Assembly (NCBI GenBank): GCA_937886455.1
Contig: CALGCU010000075.1
Coordinates: 1 to 6,931 of the forward strand
Direction: 5' to 3'
From: an uncultured Bacteroidales bacterium
GTDB lineage: Bacteria; Bacteroidota; Bacteroidia; Bacteroidales; Paludibacteraceae
Length of the DNA stretch: 6,931 bases
Below, piece by piece: positions 1 through 5,471 of this stretch; position 1 is the first letter of the stretch; each line of letters starts with the position of its first letter. Made by a program: the position numbers and the translations under genes. The notes under the pieces were generated by a model. That model was not told the DNA's origin and made no database searches. It saw nothing but the letters and a program-made list of their open reading frames with translations.

Positions 1-2
1 CT

Positions 3-107
3 TATCTATTTCAGCAAGTTGGGAGGGAATTCAAGTCTTTAGCGGACAGTAATAATAAAAAACTAATTCTTATCTCATTCCTATCTAATGGTAACGGTGA
101 TAGTTAG
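3..107 (+). CDS. Possible 3' end of an unidentified gene (partial)
   Basis: An open frame enters from the left edge and runs 34 codons to a TAG at 105-107. It reads YLFQQVGREFKSLADSNNKK and then a short hydrophobic and Asn/Gly-rich tail. The other two plus frames stop within the first 50 bases, and the minus frames are broken by stops. A hairpin followed by a T-run on the plus strand lies 35 bp downstream, as expected for the end of a transcript, and the gene would converge with the Phe operon. I do not recognise a family. In DNA this AT-rich, a frame of 34 codons can stay open by chance, so this remains tentative. Confidence 0.35.
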   Translation, partial: YLFQQVGREFKSLADSNNKKLILISFLSNGNGDS

Positions 108-142
108 CGTGTGAGTGTTCATATTTGTCGGTTTCTTCTTAC

Positions 143-183
143 CGCTATGATATGATTATCAATCATATTATTGATAGCGTTTT
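143..183 (+). terminator. Hairpin between convergent genes, possible terminator
   Basis: CGCTAT (143-148) pairs with ATAGCG (174-179), and ATATGATT (150-157) pairs with AATCATAT (161-168). The two stems are separated by a 1x5 internal loop and closed by a 3-nt loop. On the plus strand the stem is followed at once by TTTTCT, so it is best oriented to end the transcript entering from the left edge. On the minus strand the hairpin lies directly after the DAHP synthase stop codon but is followed by GGTAAGAAG, not a T-run. If it ends the Phe operon at all, it would do so weakly. Confidence 0.45.
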
Positions 184-1248
184 CTACTCTTCATGCATTA
201 CATCCATTTGAACACGTACAGACTCTTCATGAATGGCTTCTAATATTGTTCGCATAAACTCTCTGCTCATGCCTAACTTTTCGCCATTTTCTATACGCTT
301 CTCTAATATCTCATTGTATCTTCCTGTTTGCAGTACAGAGATGTTGTGTTCTTTCTTATAGATTCCGATTTGTGTTGATACCCTCATTCTTTTTGACAGA
401 ATGGACAAGAGTTCATTATCAAGAGTATCAATTTCTCGGCGCAAATCCACTAAATCTTCTGTTGTTTGCTTCATATCACGTAAAACCAATTTACGGACAA
501 TGAGGTCTAATACCTCCGGAGATACCTGTTGTGCGCTATCGCTCCATGCAGTATCCGGTGTGCAATGGCTTTCTACGAGCAATCCGTCAAAATTCAAATC
601 CATTGCTTGTTGTGCTATCGGAGCAATGAGTTCTCTTTTACCTCCTATGTGGCTTGGGTCACAGAACAATGTAAGGTTAGGATAACGTCTATGTAGTTCG
701 ATTGGTATGTGCCATTGCGGTTGATTACGATAGATTTTCTTATCATAAGAGCTGAATCCTCTGTGAACAGCTGCTATACAATGAAGTCCTGCATTATATA
801 TTCTTTCAATTGCTCCTATCCAGAGTTCTAAATCCGGATTGACCGGATTTTTTATCATTACGGGGATTTCTGTGCCGTTCAAAGCGTCTGCTATTTCTTG
901 CACAGCGAATGGATTTGCTGTAGTTCTTGCTCCCAACCATAGAACATCGACTCCATATTTGAGCGCTTCATATGCGTGTCTTGCTGTGGCCACCTCTGTG
1001 GCTACATACATTCCGGTTTCTTCTTTGACTTTTCTCAGCCAGCGTAGTCCATCAGTCCCTACCCCTTCAAATCCTCCCGGTTTTGTTCTTGGTTTCCATA
1101 TTCCTGCTCTAAATATTTGTACTCCATTTGCAGCCAAACGTCTTGCTGTTTGTAATGTTTGTTCTTCCGTTTCGGCACTGCATGGACCTGCAATAAGAAT
1201 TGGCCTTCTTTCTTTTAGACCTGGTAGATTAAATGGTTTTATATCCAT
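184..1248 (-). CDS. aroF: Bifunctional DAHP synthase / chorismate mutase (AroQ type)
   Basis: This 354-residue protein joins two enzymes of aromatic amino acid synthesis. Residues about 10-255 form a DAHP synthase of the type I-beta (KDO8P-synthase-like) class, which condenses phosphoenolpyruvate and erythrose 4-phosphate. Visible motifs are GPCSAE (21-26, with the metal-ligand Cys23), RAGIWKPRT (47-55), KNP (133-135), DPSH (197-200) and VESH (225-228). Residues about 263-350 form an all-helical AroQ chorismate mutase: DLRREID (268-274), KRM..IGIYKKE (286-300), the GR at 309-310 and the C-terminal HEESVRVQ. This domain order, synthase first, is the usual one in Bacteroidales; studied relatives are reported to be inhibited by prephenate through the mutase domain. 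It is the last gene of the operon, 11 nt after the aminotransferase stop. No SD is present. The symbol varies between annotations (aroF, aroG, pheB). Confidence 0.95.
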   Translation of the reverse strand: MDIKPFNLPGLKERRPILIAGPCSAETEEQTLQTARRLAANGVQIFRAGIWKPRTKPGGFEGVGTDGLRWLRKVKEETGMYVATEVATARHAYEALKYGVDVLWLGARTTANPFAVQEIADALNGTEIPVMIKNPVNPDLELWIGAIERIYNAGLHCIAAVHRGFSSYDKKIYRNQPQWHIPIELHRRYPNLTLFCDPSHIGGKRELIAPIAQQAMDLNFDGLLVESHCTPDTAWSDSAQQVSPEVLDLIVRKLVLRDMKQTTEDLVDLRREIDTLDNELLSILSKRMRVSTQIGIYKKEHNISVLQTGRYNEILEKRIENGEKLGMSREFMRTILEAIHEESVRVQMDVMHEE

Positions 1249-1259
1249 GTTTTGTATGT

Positions 1260-2453
1260 TTATATTTTTCTATTACAATAATTTTTAACTCGTTGCAATG
1301 CTTGCTGCAGTTGGTATTCTTTACAGCATAGCGACAGACGTATGTATCGACTGCCATTTGTTCCAAAGATAAATCCCGGTGTGATGAACACGTGTGCTTC
1401 TTGTAATAATTCATCCACTAACTTTTGCACATCTTTCACATGGTCAGGCAATTTTCCCCACAAGAACATACCTACCTGCGTGTCGTCATAAGTACATTGC
1501 AATACTTTCATGATTTCTTGGGCAAGTTCACGTCTTCTTTTGTAGACTTTTATGTTCATTTCCTCGTGCCATTCCGGGAGATTGTGTAATGCTTTTGCTG
1601 CTGCTAATTGCAAGGGTCTAAACATACCGCTATCTATATTGCTTTTCACTTTAATGATCCAATTAAGAAATGTTGGATTTGTAGCAATCATACCTAGTCT
1701 CCATCCGGGCATATTATGACTCTTACTCATAGAATTCAACTCTATACATCCATCTTTTGCACCTTCTATTTGCATAATACTCAATGGGTTGTCATTAAGT
1801 ATCATGCTATATGGATTATCGTTCACGATAATAATATTATTTTGACGTCCAAAATCCACTAATTTAGCATATAGTTGGGTGGTAGCATTCTTCCCCGTGG
1901 GCATGTGCGGATAATTTGTCCACATGAGTTTCACATCACTCAGGTCTAATTTTTCCAGTTGTTCAAAATCAGGCATCCACTGACATTCTTCCATCAAATC
2001 GTAATGTATTACCTCAGCTCCCAATAAACGGCTTAAGGAGGTGTAGGTGGGATATCCGGGGTTAGGTACCAATACTTTTTCGCCCGGGTTGACCAATGCC
2101 AATGTGATGTGCAAAATACCCTCTTTTGAGCCTATCAAAGGCAATATCTCGTTTTCAGGTTGTAATGTTACCCCATATTGTTGTTGGTAAAAGTCAGCAA
2201 AACCTTGTCTTAGTTGAGGAATCCCCGTATAGGGTTGATAGCCATGTACATCTTCTTTCTTTGCTTCTTCACATAGTGTTTCAATTGTAGGGGTAGATGG
2301 TGGCATGTCAGGGCTTCCTATTCCAAGTGAAATTACGTCTATACCTGCAGCTTTCATTTGTGCCACTTCACGTAATTTTCTTGAAAAATAGTACTCTTCC
2401 ACTTGATTTACACGTTCTGCGCAAGTGTATTGATTGTTATTCATCTCATTCAT
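1260..2453 (-). CDS. Class I/II PLP-dependent aminotransferase, probably aromatic (phenylpyruvate)
   Basis: This 397-residue protein is a fold-type I aminotransferase that binds pyridoxal phosphate. Motifs in order are SLGIGSPD (42-49), YQPYTG (72-77), NPGYPTY (131-137), NYPHMPTG (180-187, the family's NxPxxPTG with conserved Asn180), NDNPY (211-215), SMSKSHNMPGWRLG (241-254, with Lys244 the expected Schiff-base lysine) and RLSLC (372-376, after the substrate-carboxylate Arg region). The sequence resembles LL-diaminopimelate, aspartate and alanine aminotransferases and is often named that way. Its place between pheA and DAHP synthase/chorismate mutase suggests it makes Phe from phenylpyruvate; that substrate is inferred from context. 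The gap to pheA is 15 nt. The start could also be Met4 (CAT at 2442-2444); neither choice has an SD. Confidence 0.9.
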   Translation of the reverse strand: MNEMNNNQYTCAERVNQVEEYYFSRKLREVAQMKAAGIDVISLGIGSPDMPPSTPTIETLCEEAKKEDVHGYQPYTGIPQLRQGFADFYQQQYGVTLQPENEILPLIGSKEGILHITLALVNPGEKVLVPNPGYPTYTSLSRLLGAEVIHYDLMEECQWMPDFEQLEKLDLSDVKLMWTNYPHMPTGKNATTQLYAKLVDFGRQNNIIIVNDNPYSMILNDNPLSIMQIEGAKDGCIELNSMSKSHNMPGWRLGMIATNPTFLNWIIKVKSNIDSGMFRPLQLAAAKALHNLPEWHEEMNIKVYKRRRELAQEIMKVLQCTYDDTQVGMFLWGKLPDHVKDVQKLVDELLQEAHVFITPGFIFGTNGSRYIRLSLCCKEYQLQQALQRVKNYCNRKI

Positions 2454-2459
2454 AGTCTT

Positions 2460-2482
2460 GATAGTTTGTTAGATAGTTTGTT
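2460..2482. repeat. 11-bp tandem repeat across the pheA stop codon
   Basis: GATAGTTTGTT occurs at 2460-2470 and again at 2472-2482, giving a period of 12 bp. On the coding strand this reads CAAACTATC-TAA-CAAACTATC-AAG, so one copy ends pheA and the second lies in the spacer before the aminotransferase start. It looks like a recent slippage duplication. It sets the spacer length between the two genes but does not change either reading frame. Confidence 0.75.
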
Positions 2483-3308
2483 CACCTTCAGCATATTCTC
2501 CCAACACCTTTATGTCACTAACTAAGGGTCTGATTGCATCTATTGCTTGTTGATATCTTTCGTAGGAAGCAAACTTTAAATCAACATAAAATTGGTATTC
2601 CCATTCTCTTCCGATGATAGGTAGAGACTGAATTTTGGTCAGATTTATGTTATAAAATGAGAGAATGGTCAAAACTTTAGACAGACTACCTTCTTCGTGA
2701 GGTAATGTGAAGACAATAGAGGATTTGTTACAAGATTCAGGGTTAGGCACTAATGATTTATTATTACGATGTGCCACCATCAAGAAACGAGTAAAGTTAT
2801 GTTTATTTGTTTCAATACCCTCTGCCAATACTTGCAAGCCGAATTGGCGTGCAGAGTCAGCATAACAGATTCCCGCTACTCCCATTTGTGCAGTTTTGGC
2901 TATTTCATATGCGCTTTTAGCCGTATCGTCAGTCTCAATCAATTTGATGTGTGGTTGGGTAGCCAAATAATCAGTGCACTGGAGTAATGCCATGTAGTGA
3001 GAGTGTACTTCACGTATATCGCTTAATGTTTGTCCCGGCATTGCCACAAGACTTTGTTTAATTCTTAGTTTGTGTTCTCCCACAATCCATAATCCACTTT
3101 CTTCCAGGAGGTGGTGGTTTTGTAGCAAGCTTCCAGCTATAGTGTTTTCTATTGCTATTGCCCCTACTCCATTTTCATGGTTTACTACCCAATCAATGGA
3201 TTCTTTGAATGTATCACATGGTACAGTTAGAACATCTTCTCCAAAATAAATATGTGCTGCTATGTCATGGAATGATCCATAAAACCCTTGTATTGCTACT
3301 TGTTTCAT
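2469..3308 (-). CDS. pheA: Prephenate dehydratase with C-terminal ACT domain
   Basis: The enzyme converts prephenate to phenylpyruvate, the committed step to phenylalanine, in the cytoplasm. Its 279 residues match the stand-alone family length. The catalytic domain covers about 3-180: IQGFYGSFHDIAA (6-18), IENTIAGS (53-60), EVHSHYMALLQC (100-111) and NFTRF (171-175), with the catalytic Thr173-Arg-Phe. The ACT regulatory domain covers about 197-272. GSLSKVL (207-213) and KIQSLP (225-230) sit where the Phe-binding GALV and ESRP motifs lie in well-studied homologues, so Phe feedback is likely but the second motif is divergent. No chorismate mutase domain is attached; that activity is on the DAHP synthase of the same operon. 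The gene is first in the operon, and its ATG lies 13 nt after the U-tract of the attenuator terminator. No SD is present. Confidence 0.97.
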   Translation of the reverse strand: MKQVAIQGFYGSFHDIAAHIYFGEDVLTVPCDTFKESIDWVVNHENGVGAIAIENTIAGSLLQNHHLLEESGLWIVGEHKLRIKQSLVAMPGQTLSDIREVHSHYMALLQCTDYLATQPHIKLIETDDTAKSAYEIAKTAQMGVAGICYADSARQFGLQVLAEGIETNKHNFTRFLMVAHRNNKSLVPNPESCNKSSIVFTLPHEEGSLSKVLTILSFYNINLTKIQSLPIIGREWEYQFYVDLKFASYERYQQAIDAIRPLVSDIKVLGEYAEGEQTI

Positions 3309-3320
3309 ATCTTATCTTTA

Positions 3321-3351
3321 TAAAAAAGTCCTGCTCTATAATGAGCAGGAC
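3321..3351 (-). terminator. Attenuator terminator in front of pheA
   Basis: On the transcribed strand GTCCTGCTC (3351-3343) and GAGCAGGAC (3336-3328) form a perfect 9-bp stem with a 6-nt loop, followed by six U residues (3327-3322). This is a textbook intrinsic terminator, yet it sits inside the transcription unit, between the promoter and the pheA start codon. It must therefore be read through for the operon to be expressed, which marks it as a regulated (attenuating) terminator. Confidence 0.93.
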
Positions 3352-3426
3352 CAGTTGGTTTATTTTTTTACATCAGCTTGTAAACACGCACTTTCCTGCT
3401 TTTACATTCCCTTAAAGAAGCAAAAG
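3344..3426 (-). promoter_or_regulatory. Alternative pairing segments of the Phe attenuator
   Basis: Three RNA segments can pair in mutually exclusive ways. Segment 1 (3426-3418, CTTTTGCTT) lies in the Phe codons of the leader peptide. Segment 2 (3401-3391, AAGCAGGAAAG) starts directly after the leader stop codon. Segment 3 (3350-3344, TCCTGCT) is most of the 5' arm of the terminator. Segments 1 and 2 pair over 9 bp with GG bulged. Segment 2 (AGCAGGA, 3400-3394) pairs with segment 3 over 7 contiguous bp, plus AGT/ACT beyond a small internal loop, and this would block the terminator. A 6-bp hairpin (TTTACA/TGTAAA, 3384-3367) between them would bring 2 and 3 closer. A ribosome stalled on Phe codons frees segment 2; one at the stop codon covers it. 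Pairings were found by eye, without energy calculation. Confidence 0.8.
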
Positions 3427-3464
3427 AAAAAGAAACTGCTATCAAAAAACAAGTGGTGTAACAT
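3402..3464 (-). CDS. Phe-rich leader peptide of the pheA operon
   Basis: A 20-codon frame reads MLHHLFFDSSFFFFCFFKGM and ends in TAA at 3404-3402. Eight residues are Phe (6, 7, 11-14, 16, 17), encoded by both TTT and TTC, and there is no Tyr or Trp. The ATG is about 15 nt after the predicted transcription start; like most genes here it has no SD. The peptide matches in style the E. coli pheL leader, whose translation rate senses charged tRNA-Phe. Its stop codon abuts the segment that can form an antiterminator, the spacing expected for ribosome-controlled attenuation. The product itself probably has no function beyond being translated. Part of the Phe codon run could by chance be a T-rich tract, but the intact start, stop and downstream terminator argue against this. 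Confidence 0.88.
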   Translation of the reverse strand: MLHHLFFDSSFFFFCFFKGM

Positions 3465-3484
3465 ATAATCTTTCTTATTTTCTG

Positions 3485-3515
3485 CAAAGGTAGTTAAATA
3501 TCTTTAAATCTCAAA
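3485..3515 (-). promoter_or_regulatory. Promoter of the Phe operon (Bacteroides type)
   Basis: On the minus strand TTTG (3515-3512), a 19-bp spacer and TACCTTTG (3492-3485) match the Bacteroides housekeeping promoter consensus TTTG-N19-21-TAnnTTTG. Transcription would start near 3478, giving a leader of about 170 nt before pheA and about 15 nt before the leader peptide. The region 3516-3615 upstream of it holds no gene and no clear terminator for the lipoprotein gene; only a weak inverted repeat (ACAACAT 3559-3565 / ATGTTGT 3593-3599) is visible. Confidence 0.85.
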
Positions 3516-3615
3516 GTAAATATAGTGAATACTTACATATTCTCATCACATAACCATCACAACATAAATTTAGGGTTTGAGTTGAAGGGATAATGTTGTT
3601 AGATTATATCTTGTG

Positions 3616-4449
3616 TTATATATCTCTTACCAACCGAACACTCCTTCCGGTGTCTCGATAGATGTCTATAGTTCCTATGATATTTGATTCGAATAAGATA
3701 CAATGAGCATCATAGGCTTCATCAACTGAGGAAGACCAGTAAGTGCCACGTTCTTGTATAGCCAAGACTTCTTTGTCGCTGCGCACTCCTGCGGCCGGCA
3801 GAAAAATAGCACCTGATGTAGCCAACTTAGACCATTGTTCTGTCGTGAAATTTTGTTGAAGTGAATAAAATCCAACTCCTTTATAGACATGTGTTCCTTT
3901 TGCGAAAGAGATGTCTGCGGGTGGAGTCCAATCATCCGGTAGGAGTATCATTCCATTGACACCATTTACAGTAGCTATCCCGGACAATTCTTCGGCTCTT
4001 GGCCTATGTTTGAGGATAAACATCCATTCTTCATGAGTTAATGTGCGCCATTTATTTGCCGGCTCATTACCTATTACATTAGTCCCCCAATCAACAAATA
4101 TCTGATAATCATCGGGATTTACACTTAGGTTTGTTGGATTATCACCCGTTCCCCATGCAAATAGGTCTATCCATCCATCATAATCCGGATCAACATTGGT
4201 ATTTGTTTTACCCACATAGTTTAATTGATTATAGGCAAATCTCCATTCATTGTTTTTGGGATGATATTGTAGATTACCAGGCGAAAAATAGACTTGATTT
4301 GATTCTGACACAGAGAAGGCTTTGGGTGGTGTAAGTGTGTCAGATGGGTCTCCTATGTATTCATCTTTTGGAGTAATGGGGTGATTAAAATCACAACTGA
4401 TTAGAAGTATTGCCACTGCTATTGAGAGGCATTTGAATATATTCTTCAT
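3616..4449 (-). CDS. Predicted lipoprotein of unknown function
   Basis: The 277-residue product starts with a lipoprotein signal peptide: MKNIFKCLSIAVAILL followed by the lipobox LISC, with Cys19 as the lipidation site. The mature end (CDFNHPITPKDEY) is a flexible, Pro- and Asp-containing linker. Residues about 44-277 form a globular domain of a kind common in Bacteroidales surface lipoproteins. It has FSVSESNQVYFSPGNLQY (45-62), WIDLFAWGTGDNPTN (93-107), WRTLTHEEW (134-142), ATVNGVNGMILLPDDW (159-174), IFLPAAGVR (215-223), YWSSS (237-241) and a closing GRSVRLVRDI. The WRTLT..EW / LP..G.R / YWSSS / RSVR pattern recalls the Fibrobacter-paralogue and formylglycine-generating-enzyme-like folds, so binding to another protein or a glycan is possible; no catalytic residue can be assigned. 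It has its own promoter, stands alone, and is not evidently linked to its neighbours. Confidence 0.85.
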   Translation of the reverse strand: MKNIFKCLSIAVAILLISCDFNHPITPKDEYIGDPSDTLTPPKAFSVSESNQVYFSPGNLQYHPKNNEWRFAYNQLNYVGKTNTNVDPDYDGWIDLFAWGTGDNPTNLSVNPDDYQIFVDWGTNVIGNEPANKWRTLTHEEWMFILKHRPRAEELSGIATVNGVNGMILLPDDWTPPADISFAKGTHVYKGVGFYSLQQNFTTEQWSKLATSGAIFLPAAGVRSDKEVLAIQERGTYWSSSVDEAYDAHCILFESNIIGTIDIYRDTGRSVRLVRDI

Positions 4450-4535
4450 ATTATATAGATGAATGTTTTATGTAAAATAGATGTTCCAGCTGATATTTGC
4501 ATCTATCAGGAGCAAGTTTGTCGTTTAGTTTGTGA

Positions 4536-4567
4536 CAAAGATAGAAAAAGATATAGGAGTGAACAAA
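4536..4567 (-). promoter_or_regulatory. Promoter of the lipoprotein gene (Bacteroides type)
   Basis: On the minus strand TTTG (4567-4564), a 20-bp spacer and TATCTTTG (4543-4536) fit the Bacteroides consensus. The start would lie near 4529, leaving a leader of about 80 nt before the ATG at 4449. That leader contains a 7-bp inverted repeat (ATAGATG 4477-4483 / CATCTAT 4500-4506) with a loop of 16 nt, too weak to call a regulator. Confidence 0.8.
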
Positions 4568-4643
4568 TTTTTCTTATGATTTGTAAGAATTGAAGTATAG
4601 AGCATCCTTATTGATGCCTTTGAGAGTATGGTGAAAATTTAAC

Positions 4644-4681
4644 AAAAAAAGAGGATGCTCCTGTAAAGTAGCATCCTCTTT
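4644..4681 (-). terminator. Intrinsic terminator of the ribosomal protein cluster
   Basis: AAAGAGGATGCT (4648-4659) and AGCATCCTCTTT (4670-4681) form a 12-bp perfect stem with a 10-nt loop. In the minus-strand transcript the stem runs into a series of U residues (4650-4644). It lies about 20 nt after the rpmE2 stop codon and closes the unit that begins at rpsF. The plus-strand orientation has only a poor T-run, and no gene runs in from that side. Confidence 0.93.
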
Positions 4682-4702
4682 GGTTTTATAAGGTATTCCT
4701 TA

Positions 4703-4957
4703 TTACTTTTTGTTTCTGTTACCGTAACGGCTCATGAACTTATCAACACGTCCAGCGGTGTCTACGAGTTTAGACTTACCGGTGTAGAACGGGTGAGAAG
4801 AACTTGAGATTTCGAGTTTTACGAGCGGATAGGTTACTCCATCAATTTCGATGGTATCTTTTGTATTCACTGTAGAACGAGTGATGAATTGATCGCCGTT
4901 AGACATGTCTTTGAACACGACAGGGCGATAATTTTCGGGATGAATTCCACTTTTCAT
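4703..4957 (-). CDS. rpmE2: 50S ribosomal protein L31, type B (bL31B)
   Basis: The 84-residue protein begins MKSGIHPENYRPVVFKD and carries FITRSTV (24-30), the block DGVTYPLVKLEISSSSHPFYTG (39-60) and a basic tail (RVDKFMSRYGNRNKK), all typical of bL31, which bridges the 50S and 30S subunits. It has no Cys residues, so it is the zinc-free type B paralogue. In many bacteria that form replaces the zinc-binding form when zinc is scarce, but in Bacteroidota it is commonly the standing form. No zinc-responsive operator is evident here. It follows rplI by 45 nt with no terminator and no convincing promoter between, so it is probably the last gene of the rpsF transcript. No SD is present. Confidence 0.95.
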   Translation of the reverse strand: MKSGIHPENYRPVVFKDMSNGDQFITRSTVNTKDTIEIDGVTYPLVKLEISSSSHPFYTGKSKLVDTAGRVDKFMSRYGNRNKK

Positions 4958-5002
4958 AATTTTTCTGTTTTAAATATTATCAACTACTGTGTGTTATTTT
5001 TC

Positions 5003-5452
5003 TTATTTAGCTTCAGCCACTACATCGAATGCCACTTCAACACTCACTTCTCTGTGAAGTTTGATAGTTGCTTTGTAGCTACCTAATTCTTTTACAGCTT
5101 CTTTAACCACGATGATTTTGCGGTCAATTTCAAAACCTTGTGCTGCAAGAGCCTCAGCTACTTGGATGTTACCAACAGCTCCGAATAGTTTGCCAGTTTC
5201 ACTAACTTTAGCTGCAATGGTTAATTTTACATTTTCCAATTTAGCAGCCAATTCCACCATTTCGTTTTTGATTTTTTCCAATTTATGAGCGCGTTGTTTC
5301 AATTCTTCAGCCAACATTTTGCGAGCAGAAGGAGTAGCAACTACCGCTTTCTTTTGGGGGATAAGATAGTTACGTCCGTAACCATCACGTACTTTTACGA
5401 TATCGTCTTTGTAACCCAAGTTGATTACATCTTCTTTCAATATAATTTCCAT
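5003..5452 (-). CDS. rplI: 50S ribosomal protein L9 (bL9)
   Basis: The 149 residues are full length for bL9. The N-terminal RNA-binding domain holds MEIILKEDVINLGYKDDIVKVRDGYGRNYLIPQKKAV with the family signature G(x)2-D-x-V-x-V-R-x-GYGRNYLIP (13-32). A long connecting helix (about 42-75) is rich in Lys, Glu and Leu, and the C-terminal domain includes KLFGAVGNIQVAEAL (88-102). The protein binds domain V of 23S rRNA near the L1 stalk and helps keep the reading frame. It is third in the rpsF-rpsR-rplI order conserved in most bacteria, 19 nt after rpsR. Its ATG is preceded by an unusually strong SD for this lineage (separate entry). Confidence 0.98.
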   Translation of the reverse strand: MEIILKEDVINLGYKDDIVKVRDGYGRNYLIPQKKAVVATPSARKMLAEELKQRAHKLEKIKNEMVELAAKLENVKLTIAAKVSETGKLFGAVGNIQVAEALAAQGFEIDRKIIVVKEAVKELGSYKATIKLHREVSVEVAFDVVAEAK

Positions 5453-5460
5453 AATAATCT

Positions 5461-5466
5461 CCTCCT
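5461..5466 (-). promoter_or_regulatory. Strong Shine-Dalgarno of rplI
   Basis: On the minus strand AGGAGG (5466-5461), within TTAGGAGGAGA, lies 8 nt before the rplI ATG, close to optimal spacing. Together with the rpsR site it is one of only two SD sequences in the window; the starts of rpsF, rpmE2, pheA, the aminotransferase, DAHP synthase, the lipoprotein, rimP and nusA have none. It lies in the spacer between genes and is not forced by coding. Confidence 0.9.
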
Positions 5467-5471
5467 AATTC

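Noticed and set aside
143..179. The hairpin as a strong terminator of the Phe operon
   Set aside because: In the minus-strand direction no T-run follows the stem; the T-run is on the plus side. It is kept only as a possible plus-strand terminator.
1..183. Start of a prephenate dehydrogenase gene (tyrA) following DAHP synthase on the minus strand
   Set aside because: The minus strand here gives only short frames broken by stops, such as a 13-codon frame near position 120, and no NAD-binding GxGxxG motif.
401..1288. Two plus-strand open frames (401-685 and 839-1288) opposite the DAHP synthase gene
   Set aside because: They are antisense shadows of a strongly conserved gene, have no recognisable motifs, and their composition follows the opposite strand.
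1364..1371. TATCTTTG on the minus strand inside the aminotransferase gene, a possible internal promoter for DAHP synthase
   Set aside because: It matches the -7 box, but no TTTG or TTG lies 19-21 bp upstream, so it is probably chance.
3209..3415. Plus-strand open frame of 68 codons across the pheA start and leader
   Set aside because: It lies antisense to pheA and the attenuator, its hydrophobic residues are a by-product of the T-rich leader complement, and no plus-strand promoter was found for it.
3675..3935. Minus-strand second frame within the lipoprotein gene
   Set aside because: It overlaps a well-supported frame on the same strand and shows no family motif.
4477..4506. Regulatory hairpin or riboswitch in the lipoprotein leader
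   Set aside because: Only 7 bp of AT-rich stem with a 16-nt loop; no known riboswitch features and no T-run.
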